Assembly (NCBI RefSeq): GCF_018448495.1
Contig: NZ_CP049902.1
Location: forward strand, 1,984,001-2,048,000
Length of the DNA: 64,000 nucleotides
Direction: 5' to 3'
Origin: Psychrobacter sp. WY6
Lineage (GTDB): Bacteria; Pseudomonadota; Gammaproteobacteria; Pseudomonadales; Moraxellaceae
Part shown: piece after piece, positions 10,654 to 21,025 of the stretch
Numbering within the stretch: the stretch's first letter is position 1
How the letters are laid out: every line of letters begins with the position of its first letter
The notes under the pieces: model-generated
What the model was told of the DNA's origin: nothing
The model's input: only the letters and a program-made list of their open reading frames with translations
The model's database searches: none
Program-made: the position numbers and the translations under genes

Positions 10654-12277
10654 CTAAGGGTTCACAGTAGTGCCGTATTTGGTGTTGAAATAAAAATCAC
10701 TTTTGGTATTTTTTTGCAACATCAATGCAGTAGTTTTGACCGTACCATTCAAACCAAGAGCGACACTATCAGTAGCATAACTGCCATTATTATCGGTAGG
10801 CGCCACACGTATAGACGTTACCTGTGCATTATTTACCCCTTTCTTTTGAAGCACATCACTCATGATAAAGTCACTAATAGCAAGATTGGCGCGATTGGTC
10901 GCGGTTATCTTATAAGCAATACACTGCTGCGGAGTGATATTATTTTGGATAGGATCCATACTGAACCCAGTTCTTGGATCGCCAGTCATCGGAACTGAGG
11001 CGTAAACTAAAGTACTGGCATTGCAATCGTTCACAAACTGGTACTTCTGCAGAACCAAAGCTGCATTCGCAGCGATGACTCTACCAAAGTTGTTATTAGG
11101 ATAATTATAAGTGGTTGCTGAGAAACCAACATTTCTGCTCTCACTACTAGTGCGAATAGGATAAGTAGCCCCTGTTCGACTTTCTACCAAACAAAGATTA
11201 GTATTATTAGCCAGTGTTGTTTTAGGAATACTGATTTGATACTCACCGACAGAAGCCCCGTTTCTAATTACCGATTGGGTTGGATAAGTAATAGAGTTGT
11301 TTGCGCAATTGGCTAATCTTACATTACTCCCACTAATACCTAATTCCTGAGGGGTATTAAATACACCGTTAAAGTAGTTTGGTTTATTAAAATAGGTACC
11401 ACTAGTAATATTGGCGTTATTAGCATCAGCTTGGGTATCAGTAATACCACCGTTATCATCAAATACTGTACCAGAGAATATACTGAGGAACATAGCAGTA
11501 ATTGTCCACTCGAAAATCAATTTCCTGATTAGTTGATGTACGAAGATACCCTGTATTGGAGTAACGAATTTTAACAGAACTAACTGGCTGAGAAAATTGT
11601 ACAGATCCTTGACATTGGGTGCCAAGATTTTTGGCTGGGCAATTAGGGTCGCTGACTGTTCTAGTTAACAAGCCTTGTAAAGAGTCGCTGAATGTAATAT
11701 TTGAGCCAGTTACAGATTGAAAGGTGCCAGATATAGTAGTCCCAGCTTCGTTTACTCCAGTAATTTGTACAAAATCATCAAAAGTGTTGCCATTACTATT
11801 CGCATAATCAATATCAAAAGCGCTAAGAGCAACATTAGTTAAAAAAATTGGTTGAGTAGTTATACTATTACGAAAATCAAGATTAATATCGGTGTAAGCA
11901 GACGTATTAGGGAATGTACGTCTGACATTTATGGCTCTAACACTATCAAAATCAGTGACAGTAAGAGCATTCAATGTAGTATTCGAGCTAGACTCTTCAG
12001 TGCTGATCTTAACCTGCAATGGAATACTGCCAGACGCATTACCTGCAACTTGTACAAAGTTTCCTGAAGATATTAAGCTATTATAGTCATTATTGGTTAA
12101 ACCCTGAGACGCCCCTGCAATACCAGTACAAGTAGCCCCAGGATTGGGAGCAAGTGCTGAGGCAGAGTTACTAGCCAATAGCAATATCATAAAACCTGTC
12201 AAGATTAGTATCTGATACACGTATTCGCGCAACAAATAAATACTTATTGAGTCTGAAGTGAACTGGACTTTATGCAT
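10654..12277 (-). CDS. Secreted surface protein (gene A), DUF11/SdrD-like, one apparent frameshift
   Basis: The start at 12277 (AGGAACAAG upstream) gives a long N-terminal signal (ILILTGFMILLLASNSASA). The first half is a beta-sandwich-like region with an even spread of Asn/Thr/Ser and Cys pairs (ATCTG, PNCPAKNLGTQCQG). Near 11500 the frame shifts and the text continues with FSGTVFDDNGGITDTQADAN, which is like an SdrD-B opening strand, then about 280 residues ending NTKYGTTVNP with a DUF11-like ITATNRANLAISDFIMSD segment. The corrected length is about 540 residues. It is monocistronic, with its own terminator at 10572-10601. Function unknown. Confidence 0.65.
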
Positions 12278-12905
12278 ATCTTGTTCCTATAAGCTAAAAC
12301 TTGCTATAAGCGTTTAACTAGTTCTCAATTATTTCACTAACTAAACTAATGTATATATTACGTAACTTAACATATTAAGCAATAATTTCGTAAAAGTCCT
12401 ACGAAGTGGATGAATGGCAGATATTTCATGACCAGCTACAGTATCTGGTTATAGATGTTAGCTTGTTAGCAAACAATTCTTATATTTCATTGAAACACAT
12501 TTCTAAAAAAACTAATGATTATTTATTTCAAAAATACTTGTCATATCACCATTTCTTTACAGCTATAAACAACTGCAGCATAAGAGCCTATAATAAAGAG
12601 TTATTATCATTTGATAATTGACTATAAAAGTTGGGTTAGCATCTTATTATCTAACCACTTTTAAATACTCAGTTCATATGCGATAGATAGTAGCGCTGTT
12701 TTTATTTTGGCTATGTGAGGCTGCTCCAGATTATGAGTTGGTCAAATACTGCTACATAACCGCACCCTACTATAAATCTCACTTCTTAAAATTAACAAGG
12801 AAGTCATTGAGAAAATTATTCCCGCACGACAATATTGAAGTAACACTTTGATTTAATAATATCCTGTCTTCGGGCAGGACTGACTGATAAAAAAGGACAA
12901 TAGTG
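12278..12905. other. AT-rich intergenic region upstream of aceE
   Basis: About 630 bp between the divergent gene A and aceE. It is strongly AT-rich and must hold both promoters. The only clear structure is the leader hairpin at 12863-12878. A 71-codon plus-strand frame at 12406-12621 has no ribosome site and no recognisable content, and I do not call it a gene. Confidence 0.5.
12863..12878 (+). promoter_or_regulatory. UUCG-tetraloop hairpin in the aceE leader
   Basis: CCTGTC (12863-12868), loop TTCG, GGCAGG (12873-12878): a 6-bp stem with one G-U pair, closed C(UUCG)G, an unusually stable RNA loop. It ends 27 bases before the aceE ATG and just upstream of the AAGGA ribosome site. It may stabilise the mRNA 5' end or tune translation. 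Confidence 0.5.
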
Positions 12906-15718
12906 ATGAATTATTATAAGGATGCTGATAGCACCGAAACCCAAGAGTGGCTGGAAGCGTTTGAATCTGTTATCAAACATGCAGACAAAGATCGTGCTCA
13001 GTTTCTGCTAAAAGCTTTATACAATATGGCAGTTCAAGAAGATCTGCCGTTCAATCGTCTCGATACCGCTTATATCAATACTATCGCCGTTGAAGATGAA
13101 CCGATGTACCCTGGTGACCTAACCATTGAGCGCAAAATTCGTGCTTTGATTCGCTATAACGCATTGGCCATGGTCATGCGTGCAAACAAAAATGACGACG
13201 ATTTGGGTGGTCACTTAGCGACTTTCGCTTCTAGTGCCACGCTGTATGAGACAGGTTTCAACCATTTTTTCCGTGCTGCCAGCGATCATTTCGGTGGTGA
13301 CATGATTTATTATCAAGGTCACTCAGCACCCGGTATTTATGCACGTTCTTATTTAGAAGGTCGATTGACCGAAGATCAACTTGATAATTTCCGTCGTGAA
13401 GTCGGCGGTAAAGGTTTATCAAGCTATCCGCATCCGTACCTCATGCCAGATTATTGGCAATTCCCAACCGTATCGATGGGACTTGGTCCGATCATGTCGA
13501 TTTATCATGCCCATGTACATCGCTATATGGAAAACCGCGGTTTGCTAGAAAAAAAGGTCGTAAGATTTGGACATTCTTGGGTGATGGTGAAACGGATGAG
13601 CCAGAAAGCTTAGGGGCTATTTCTCTCGCTGGTCGTGAAAAGTTGGACAACCTAATCTGGGTCGTCAACTGTAATTTACAGCGTCTTGATGGTCCAGTCC
13701 GTGGTAACGGTAAAATTATCCAAGAGCTAGAGTCTGTGTTCCGCGGTGCTGGCTGGCGGGTGATTAAAGTTATCTGGGGTGGTAAATGGGACAGCTTACT
13801 TGCCAATGATAAAACTGGCGTGCTCAAACATCGTATGGAAGAAGTGGTCGATGGTGAGTATCAGCTATACGAAGCCCGTACAGCTGAGTTCACTCGCAAA
13901 GAGTTCTTTGGTGAATATCCTGAGTTAGAAGAGATGGCCGATGCGCTATCTGATGAGGATATCTCGCGCTTGAATCGTGGTGGTCATGATCCAATGAAAG
14001 TGTATGCTGCATTCAGTGAAGCGATGAAAACCAAAGGTCAGCCAACCGTTATTTTAGTCAAAACTGTTAAAGGCTATGGCTTATCGGCTCAAACACAAGC
14101 GGTCAATAAATCACATCAGATTAAGAAACTCGATCAAGAAGCGTTGATGTATTTCCGTGATCGCTTTGATTTACCATTTACTGACGAGCAGTTAGAGACG
14201 CTACCATTCTATCGCCCTGAAGAAGGTTCAGCGGAGATGAAGTACCTTAAAGGTCGCCGCGAAGCGCTAGGTGGTCATTTGCCAAATCGCCGCAGTGGGC
14301 ATATCCCATTGAATATTCCTGAACTGTCAATGTTTGATCGGGTACTAAAAGGCAGCAATGGTAAAGAGCAATCAACGACGATGGTGTTTGTGCGCTTATT
14401 GTCAGCCATGCTAAAAAACAAAGACATCCAAGATCGCGTCGTGCCTATTGTACCTGATGAAGCACGGACTTTCGGTCTAGAAGGTATGTTCCGCCAGTTG
14501 GGTATCTACTCTGCGGTTGGTCAAAAATATACGCCAGAAGACAGTGAAGCTTTGATGGGCTACAAAGAAGCCATCGACGGTCACATGTTAGAAGAAGGTA
14601 TCAACGAAGCAGGCGCAATGAGTACGTGGATTGCGTTGGCAACCAGTTATTCTGTGAATGCGTTGCCGATGATTCCGATGTATATCTACTACTCAATGTT
14701 TGGTTTCCAACGTGTGGGTGATTTGGCTTGGGCGGCAGGTGATTGTCAAGCACAAGGTTTCTTACTGGGTGCAACAGCTGGTCGTACCACCTTGAACGGC
14801 GAAGGCTTGCAGCATCAAGATGGTCATTCGCAGATTCTATTCAACGTCGTTCCTAACTGTGTGACTTATGATCCTTGCTTCGGTTACGAGCTAGCAGTCG
14901 TCATGCACGACGGTCTACGCCGTATGTATGGTGAAGGCGAACGCGTTTATTATTACTTAACACTCATGAATGAAAACTATGAGCAACCTGAGATGCCAGA
15001 AGGCGCCGAGGAAGGTATCAAGCGCGGTATGTATTTGCTTGAAGACAATGGTTCAACCCAAGTGCAGCTATTAGGCTCTGGCGTTATTTTACGTGAAGTA
15101 CAAAAAGCGGCGCAGATTCTAAAAGATGAGTTTAATATCACCTCCAACGTTTGGAGTGTGACCAGCTTTAACGAGTTGACTCGTGACGGCATGGTCTGTG
15201 ATGACTACAACCGCTTGCATCCAATGGATGAAGAGCGGGTGCCTTGGGTGACTGAGCAGTTAGCGCCGCACGAAGGTATCGTCGTCGCTGCGACGGATTA
15301 TATGCGCAATTATTCGGAGCAAATCCGTGCTTGGTTGCCAGATAATCGTCCTTATACGACTTTAGGGACTGATGGCTACGGCCGTTCTGATACTCGTGAA
15401 AATCTGCGTAGTTTCTTCAACGTTGATGCCGCACATATCGTGGTTGCCACGCTCAAACGCTTGGCCGATGAAGGTGAAGTTGAGATGCGTTTGGTAAAAG
15501 ATGCGATTTCAAGCTTAGGCATCGATGTGGATCAGCCACCTGCATGGCAACAACAGCCTTATTATGATCATTCTCCTGATGCACCAGCACCTGGTAATGT
15601 CAATCCAAATCCTGTCCCTGAATTTGTCGCTGAAGATGATGATGAAATCAGTAATGAGGGTCGGGCTGAAGATCAAGCTGATGCGACTTTACTTAATAAC
15701 GGTGATGTCAAAGAATAA
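12906..15718 (+). CDS. aceE: Pyruvate dehydrogenase E1 component (homodimeric), one apparent frameshift
   Basis: The decarboxylating E1 of the pyruvate dehydrogenase complex: thiamine-diphosphate-dependent oxidation of pyruvate and reductive acetylation of AceF. The ThDP/Mg motif GDGETDEPES...NCNLQRLDGPV is clear, as is the transketolase central domain (about 14450-15000, QHQDGHSQI). Restored length is about 937 residues against 887 in E. coli, with an acidic disordered C-terminal tail (EDDDEISNEGRAEDQ). The ATG at 12906 follows AAGGA; a GTG lies one codon earlier. The frame breaks near 13550, where a run of A is one short (7 instead of 8) right before GRKIWTFLGDGE. This gene is central to metabolism, so a sequencing error is likelier than a real mutation. 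aceF follows 24 bp later. Confidence 0.95.
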
Positions 15719-15742
15719 TATCATAAGACTAGGAGATAAATC

Positions 15743-17479
15743 ATGGATATTAAAGCCCCCGATTTGGGTGTTGATAGCGCCGAAGTCAGCGAAATTATGG
15801 TAGAAGTGGGTGATGTCATCGCAAAAGATGACAACATCATTCTATTAGAATCTGACAAAGCCTCGGTTGAAGTACCAAGTTCCGCTGCTGGCACAGTCAC
15901 CAAAATCAGCGTTGCTGTTGGTGATCAGGTCAGTGAAGGTATGGTACTGATTGAGCTTGAAAGTGAAGCAGACAATGCAGAAAGCAATGTAGACACTAAA
16001 GAAAATAGCGCTGCTGACGAGAAGCAAAAGGCAGATGAAACGGCTGCTAAACCAGAAACAAAACCTGAGCCTGCGGCAACTGAATCAGCCTCGTCTGACG
16101 CTAATGACAAGCCTGCGTCTAACGCTGGTAAATCGACCACTCATGCATTGCCAGATTTAGGTGTTGATGAAGCGCAAGTTTCTGAAATCATGGTCAGTGT
16201 TGGTGACATCGTGACTGCAGATCAATCAATCCTATTGATTGAATCTGACAAAGCATCGGTAGAAGTACCCGCACCAGTCGCTGGTAAGATTGAAAAAATC
16301 TTAGTTCAGACTGGTGATATGGTTGCTAATGGTCAAGACTTTATCGTTATCATGAGTAGTGGTGCAGATGCTGCTGATACAAGTGAGTCTACATCAGATA
16401 GCGCTGAGCAAAAGCATTCAGCACCAGCCAAAGTAGAAGAGAAAGCTGCTGCTAAAACAATGGGTGAGGCAAAACAGGCAGAAAAATCTACAACGCCTAA
16501 TGCGGTCGCTAGTAAGCAAGCTGATAAGTTGACTGAAGCACAGGTCAATGAAAAGTTGGTTGACGTATATGCAGGTCCAGCCGTACGTAAGCTAGCGCGT
16601 CAGTTAGGTGTCGATATCACCCAAGTGAATGGTTCGGCGCTGAATGATCGCATTCTAAAAGAAGACTTGTTTGCACATGTTAAAGAAAGCTTAAGCACTC
16701 AAAAAGCGGCACCTGCCAGTGGCAATGTAGCCAGCGCTAGCCTGCCAAGCTTACCTGACATGAGCAACGTTGAGATTTGGGGTGAAACAACAACCCAAGA
16801 CCTTAGCCGTCTACAAAAAGTATCGATACCGCAGCTCAACTATAATACCTTGTTGCCACAAGTGACCCAGTTTGATTTGTCTGATATCACTGAGACAGAA
16901 AAACTGCGTGGCGAGCTAAAAGGTAGCATGAAAGCTGAAGGTATCGGCTTCACGATTTTAGCGTTCGTGGTCAAAGCGACGGCCTATGCCTTAACGCAGC
17001 ATCCACTTTTTAACAGTCATTTAAATGATGACAATACGCAAGTTATCTTGCGTAAAAGTGTCAATATGGGCATCGCGGTGGCAACGGATGATGGTCTCAT
17101 CGTACCTGTTATCAAGAATGTACAGGATAAAGGCTTGAAGCAAATCGCCATTGAAATTGGTGAGCTTGCGGTAAAAGCGCGTGACAAAAAACTCACTACT
17201 AAAGATTTGCAAGGCGCAAGCTTTACCATATCAAGCCAAGGTAACTTGGGTGGTACTGCCTTTACGCCCATTAGTAAATTGGCCTCAAGTGGGTATTTTA
17301 GGTGGTCTGAGGCAAGCATGCAGCCACGTTGGGATGCTAAGAAGCAAAGCTTTGAGCCGCGTCTCATGTTGCCATTATCATTGTCTTACGATCACCGTGT
17401 GATTAATGGCGCAGATGCTGCCGTATTTACCCGTTATATCGCAACATTGCTGGCTGATCCGCGCCGTATTTTGCTGTAA
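15743..17479 (+). CDS. aceF: Dihydrolipoyllysine acetyltransferase, pyruvate dehydrogenase E2
   Basis: Transfers acetyl from lipoyl to CoA and forms the core of the complex. Two lipoyl domains are seen: lipoyl Lys in ESDKASVEV near residue 39, and again near residue 170. Ala/Glu/Ser/Lys-rich linkers follow each. Then comes the peripheral subunit-binding domain (about 273-312, GPAVRKLARQLGVDITQVNG). The catalytic domain carries SYDHRVINGADAA (active-site His near 551). Length is 578 residues, normal for a two-lipoyl AceF. Frame intact. It is cotranscribed with aceE. The E3 gene (lpd) is not in the window. Confidence 0.97.
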   Translation: MDIKAPDLGVDSAEVSEIMVEVGDVIAKDDNIILLESDKASVEVPSSAAGTVTKISVAVGDQVSEGMVLIELESEADNAESNVDTKENSAADEKQKADETAAKPETKPEPAATESASSDANDKPASNAGKSTTHALPDLGVDEAQVSEIMVSVGDIVTADQSILLIESDKASVEVPAPVAGKIEKILVQTGDMVANGQDFIVIMSSGADAADTSESTSDSAEQKHSAPAKVEEKAAAKTMGEAKQAEKSTTPNAVASKQADKLTEAQVNEKLVDVYAGPAVRKLARQLGVDITQVNGSALNDRILKEDLFAHVKESLSTQKAAPASGNVASASLPSLPDMSNVEIWGETTTQDLSRLQKVSIPQLNYNTLLPQVTQFDLSDITETEKLRGELKGSMKAEGIGFTILAFVVKATAYALTQHPLFNSHLNDDNTQVILRKSVNMGIAVATDDGLIVPVIKNVQDKGLKQIAIEIGELAVKARDKKLTTKDLQGASFTISSQGNLGGTAFTPISKLASSGYFRWSEASMQPRWDAKKQSFEPRLMLPLSLSYDHRVINGADAAVFTRYIATLLADPRRILL

Positions 17480-17505
17480 GAATCGTTTGTACTAAAAGGA
17501 TCTGA

Positions 17506-17537
17506 AAAAAGAAGACTGTCTTAGGATGGTCTTTTTT
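17506..17537 (+). terminator. Probable terminator of aceEF
   Basis: An AAAAAAGAAGAC arm and a GTCTTTTTT arm with a loop of about 13 bases, about 30 bases past the aceF stop. The stem is short but the T run is good. Confidence 0.5.
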
Positions 17538-17653
17538 GTGCTTAAAATTTGTTGCTAATGGTCGCCAGATTTTTAGCGGTTAATGACTTTAGCACAATCG
17601 TTTTTATCTATAATCTTTTTATCTATAATCATTGCCGCTTAAACTTTAGATAC

Positions 17654-17684
17654 AAAAAAGCCGGCGATTAAGCCAGCTTTTTTT
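17654..17684. terminator. Intrinsic terminator downstream of ompW-like gene
   Basis: A 12-bp stem with one mismatch (17654-17665 against 17672-17683), loop GATTAA, A run on one side and T run on the other. It serves the minus-strand porin gene and can back up aceEF. Confidence 0.85.
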
Positions 17685-17706
17685 ATTCACATTACTTTAT
17701 GTTATA

Positions 17707-18354
17707 TTAGAAAGTCTTAACAAAAGCAACGCCATATACCCAAGGGCTGATGTCAACTTCACCAAGTTCAATGGTCTCACCATTAGCTTTTTTTACGCTG
17801 GCGTCTGTTTTGATGTCCATATAGCGAGCATCAATACGGAAGTATTCAGTTGGGGCAAAAGGTATGTCAAGACCGATGTGACCAGCAACGCCGACGCTAT
17901 CATCAAGTTCTAATTTTTCGAAAGCATCGCTATAGATTTTTTCTTTAAAGAAAGTCGTATAGTTCACACCAACACCAACAAATGGCTTCACATTCATAGG
18001 CATGTTGTAGCCATCGAAGTGATACTGTACCGATAGAGTCGGTGGTAAATGCTGAGTTTTAGCATCGATAGTAGCATCGCCAGCAGTTAAGGTAATGTCA
18101 TGATGGAATGGTGTAGCCGCTAGTAATTCAATACCAATGTTATTGGCAACGAAATATTCGCCGCTAATGGTTGGTTGAACATCACTGTCTACGTCGACAC
18201 CAATAGTGCCATCTGCCAGAGTACCGTTATCGCTCTTTGGGTCAACCATGTGAGCGCCAGCAGCGACAGACCAAGTACCAGCTGGTACAGCAAATGCTGT
18301 GGTCATAGTAAGTGCAGCAGCAGTGGCTAAAACTAGGGATTGTAGTTTCATCAT
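17707..18354 (-). CDS. ompW: OmpW family outer-membrane protein
   Basis: A 215-residue eight-stranded outer-membrane barrel of the OmpW family, whose members form narrow hydrophobic channels. A signal peptide ends at AFA/VPAG. Family landmarks are present: GIELLAATPFHHDI, PPTLSVQYHF, KPFVGVGVNYTTFF and a C-terminal Phe (VAFVKTF) for the BAM machine. Length is normal. It is monocistronic, with a terminator downstream. The symbol is given by family; the paralogue is not determined. Confidence 0.9.
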   Translation of the reverse strand: MMKLQSLVLATAAALTMTTAFAVPAGTWSVAAGAHMVDPKSDNGTLADGTIGVDVDSDVQPTISGEYFVANNIGIELLAATPFHHDITLTAGDATIDAKTQHLPPTLSVQYHFDGYNMPMNVKPFVGVGVNYTTFFKEKIYSDAFEKLELDDSVGVAGHIGLDIPFAPTEYFRIDARYMDIKTDASVKKANGETIELGEVDISPWVYGVAFVKTF

Positions 18355-18784
18355 TTGATTCCTTAACGTGATAGAAGATTATCGGTGGCTATCTAACGAG
18401 GGATGACATTAGGTACCGATACACAATGTTATGATTATTGACTAACCTGTAACATTACAACGCCATTATAATACAAAACCATATTTACTGTAAGGTTTTA
18501 AATGCATGTTAATGGCTTTTATGGCATAAATTTACCGTAAAAGGTATATTTGTCGAGGTAATTAAAAATTACTTGGGACAGTTAGTGTTTGTGAGGCAGG
18601 ACTTAGATTCTATCATACCGATGTTATACAGAGGCACGGCGCTAGAATTTGGTCGATAGTCAATGATGCTAAACTCTCGCTGATACTTTTAGCGTATTAA
18701 AATGTCAAAAACTTAGAGCCGGTAATGATAGTCTCATTACTTTTCGAATGAATAATGAGAGTGGGAAAAGAGGGGTAATATATT
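18355..18784. other. Intergenic region, no gene seen
   Basis: About 430 AT-rich bases between the divergent ompW-like gene and the small zinc-ribbon protein. It must contain promoters for both. I see no ORF, RNA gene or strong repeat. Confidence 0.5.
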
Positions 18785-19012
18785 ATGCTTGGCTATTGTA
18801 GTAATTCTCCTCTACGCTGCACAAACGCACGTTCTGTGACGATATTGGATCGCATGGACTCTTGCTGTCCTGAATGCAACTTATTTTTGCTGCCTGCTCA
18901 AGATATCAGTCAGCAATTACGCGCTGACGAACGATTTTTACGCTTCGCTATCATCGCCATTGTGCTGATGCTAATTTTGTTTGCCTACATGTATTATTTA
19001 AATTTAGTATAA
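18785..19012 (+). CDS. 75-residue zinc-ribbon membrane protein
   Basis: A small protein with an N-terminal four-Cys cluster (C5, C12, C28 and C31, including CCPEC) that looks like a zinc ribbon, then a short amphipathic stretch (DISQQLRADERFLR) and one C-terminal transmembrane helix (FAIIAIVLMLILFAYMYYL). The start has a GAGGGG ribosome site. I do not know a named family. Its neighbour 180 bp downstream is a K+ channel whose own C-terminus ends in a CPHCGEPL zinc-ribbon half. Function unknown. Confidence 0.7.
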   Translation: MLGYCSNSPLRCTNARSVTILDRMDSCCPECNLFLLPAQDISQQLRADERFLRFAIIAIVLMLILFAYMYYLNLV

Positions 19013-19193
19013 TCACCGATCATGATTCATACTAAATAAGCCAGTCCTATCACTAGTAATGCTTTAAGAGCACTACATCGTCAAGTAGTGATGGGTATGA
19101 AATACTGATGGTGACCGAGCATTAATGTCATATTCTGTGATGACTGCTTTATTATATTAATATAAGACCGGTGTTTCACCGCATAGGGACGGC

Positions 19194-20177
19194 ATGCTAT
19201 TCCAATCTATACGGCGCTTGCGTCTTTTCGTATACGATATTCTGCAAAATGATGAGCACGATACGCTGTTTAGCCGTTGCGTTGACTACTTTTTAATATT
19301 TCTAATCATGACCAATGTAGCAGCGGTCATTGCTGAGTCGGTTGACAGTTGGTATTACCCTTATCAGGAGTATTTTACTTGGTTTGAAAATTTCTCTATC
19401 GTGGTGTTTTCTATTGAGTATTTGCTGCGTTTGTGGAGTGTGGCCGAGGAAAAACCAGATGACACTACTTGGCGTCAGCGTTGGGAGTGGTTGAAAAGTC
19501 CTTCTGCGTTGATTGATTTAGTCGCCATTGCGCCAGCTTTCCTGAATTTCTTTGTTACGATTGATTTACGCTTCTTACGTATTTTACGTTTATTCCGCAT
19601 TCTCAAACTGACACGCTATTTTGCTTCGTTACGCATCTTATTGGTGGTCATTAGTAAAGAAAAAGGCTCGTTCCAAGCGGTTATTTTTATTTTAATAATT
19701 ATGATTGTGACGGCATCTAGTGGCATTTACTTGGTTGAAAACCACGCCCAGCCAGAAGAGTTTGAGTCGATACCTAAAGCGATGTGGTGGGCGGTGGTGA
19801 CGCTAACGACGGTGGGCTATGGCGATGTCACGCCGATTACCAATGCGGGTAAAATATTGGGTGCGGTTATTACCATATTAGGTGTGGGTCTGGCGGCATT
19901 ACCTGCAGGTATTTTAGCGACTGGTTTAGCAAATGAGCTTGCTCAGCGCCGTGAAGAGCTTGAACAAGACTTTCGAGCGCAGCTGATTGATAGCGATTTT
20001 GATTTGGTGAAAAATCAGATGATGATCGATAAAATTCGCCGTGAGCTGGGACTGGATAAAGAGCAGGCGCAAAATATCGTATTGCAGGTATTACGCGAAC
20101 AAGAGCTTGAGCGCCGCGAAAGAGAAGTGGAAGAACGACAAAAGAACTTTTGCCCACATTGCGGTGAGCCACTGTAA
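19194..20177 (+). CDS. Voltage-gated potassium channel (Kv-type, six transmembrane segments)
   Basis: A 327-residue inner-membrane ion channel. S1 to S4 lie in the first 150 residues; S4 carries regularly spaced arginines (LRFLRILRLFRILKLTRY). The pore has the selectivity filter TVGYGD near residues 206-211. S6 follows, then a long cytoplasmic coiled coil (about residues 240-310, rich in E/R/Q) ending in NFCPHCGEPL, one half of a zinc ribbon. Frame intact. The start at 19194 has AGGGACGGC just before it. It belongs to the KvAP/Kch-like ion_trans family. A bidirectional terminator follows at 20224. Confidence 0.92.
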   Translation: MLFQSIRRLRLFVYDILQNDEHDTLFSRCVDYFLIFLIMTNVAAVIAESVDSWYYPYQEYFTWFENFSIVVFSIEYLLRLWSVAEEKPDDTTWRQRWEWLKSPSALIDLVAIAPAFLNFFVTIDLRFLRILRLFRILKLTRYFASLRILLVVISKEKGSFQAVIFILIIMIVTASSGIYLVENHAQPEEFESIPKAMWWAVVTLTTVGYGDVTPITNAGKILGAVITILGVGLAALPAGILATGLANELAQRREELEQDFRAQLIDSDFDLVKNQMMIDKIRRELGLDKEQAQNIVLQVLREQELERREREVEERQKNFCPHCGEPL

Positions 20178-20223
20178 GTCTTTTATAGTAATTATTTCAG
20201 GTTTCAAAAAATGGGTGTTTAAC

Positions 20224-20261
20224 AAAAGGGTGCAATGTTATCAGAACGTTGCACCCTTTTA
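20224..20261. terminator. Intrinsic terminator after the K+ channel gene
   Basis: A 15-bp stem with one mismatch, built from AAAAGGGTGCAAYGT and its complement, with an A run and a T run. It lies between convergent genes and can serve both. Confidence 0.85.
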
Positions 20262-20289
20262 TTAGCAATAAACGGATATTTTATGGTAT

Positions 20290-20937
20290 TTAGATAGCTT
20301 GTGGAATGGGTAGCGCACGGGCCAATTCATGGGCGACTTGCTGCGCCGCCGTTGCTAAATCTTCGGCAGTAAGGGGTAAGTTTTGTAGTGTGAGATGCCA
20401 ATCATCCACTTCTCGGCGTAAATGTGCCACCCACAGCGTCGTGCAATCACGTGGCAGTTGCTTTAGATTGACTTCAAAGCATCGATTGCCTTCATCATCG
20501 CTTAGATGAATCTCGCCTTTTTTGACTCTTGAAAACGGATGACCGTGGTAAGAGTTGGCTATCATAGCAATGTGGGTGATATGTGCTGGGATTTTATCTA
20601 AGTAAAGCCTGATTTGCTCTTGGTCAAGAGGTGCCAAATACATCGCTTGTTCGCCGCGATCTTTGCCATTGAGACTGTCGCCTTGATGTTTCACTGATTC
20701 CGCTTTATCGCGCAATTGTTTGAACCACACGATATCACTGATGGTGCAATTGTCGTCATATAGTACGCAAGCCAAATCAATATCAATAGCGCTCTGGTTT
20801 TTTTTAAAGCGCTTAAACATGCCTTTTGGCTCAATCTTGGTAAATTCATAGTTTAGCGCAAAAAATAAGGTTCCCGCGTCTAAGCCCAGTCCTCTTAAAC
20901 TGTCTGACAGTAATGGCAATGAGGTAGTGGTCGGCAT
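20290..20937 (-). CDS. TerD family protein
   Basis: 215 residues. TerD-family landmarks: DIDLACVLYDDNC in the first strand pair, and the Ca2+-binding-like HQGDSLNGKDRGEQ with acidic residues for metal binding. These proteins are Ca2+-binding cytoplasmic factors linked to tellurite, phage and envelope-stress phenotypes. No other ter genes are near, so this is a solitary TerD-like protein, as is common in Moraxellaceae. Start ATG with AAGGAATG upstream. Frame intact. Substrate or partner unknown. Confidence 0.75.
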   Translation of the reverse strand: MPTTTSLPLLSDSLRGLGLDAGTLFFALNYEFTKIEPKGMFKRFKKNQSAIDIDLACVLYDDNCTISDIVWFKQLRDKAESVKHQGDSLNGKDRGEQAMYLAPLDQEQIRLYLDKIPAHITHIAMIANSYHGHPFSRVKKGEIHLSDDEGNRCFEVNLKQLPRDCTTLWVAHLRREVDDWHLTLQNLPLTAEDLATAAQQVAHELARALPIPQAI

Positions 20938-21025
20938 AACATTCCTTATCTACTTTCGTTCTTCATTTTTAAATAATGGTAATCGTCTGAATACGGTTAA
21001 ATTTGAGCATCATTACTCGCAGTTG

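Noticed and set aside
12406..12621. 71-codon plus-strand frame upstream of aceE
   Set aside because: It lies in strongly AT-rich DNA, has no ribosome site, and shows no family content.
13454..13613. Overlap of two frames in aceE as a possible programmed frameshift
   Set aside because: It sits on a simple A run, one base short, and many other essential genes in the window show the same kind of break. A sequence error is the simpler cause.
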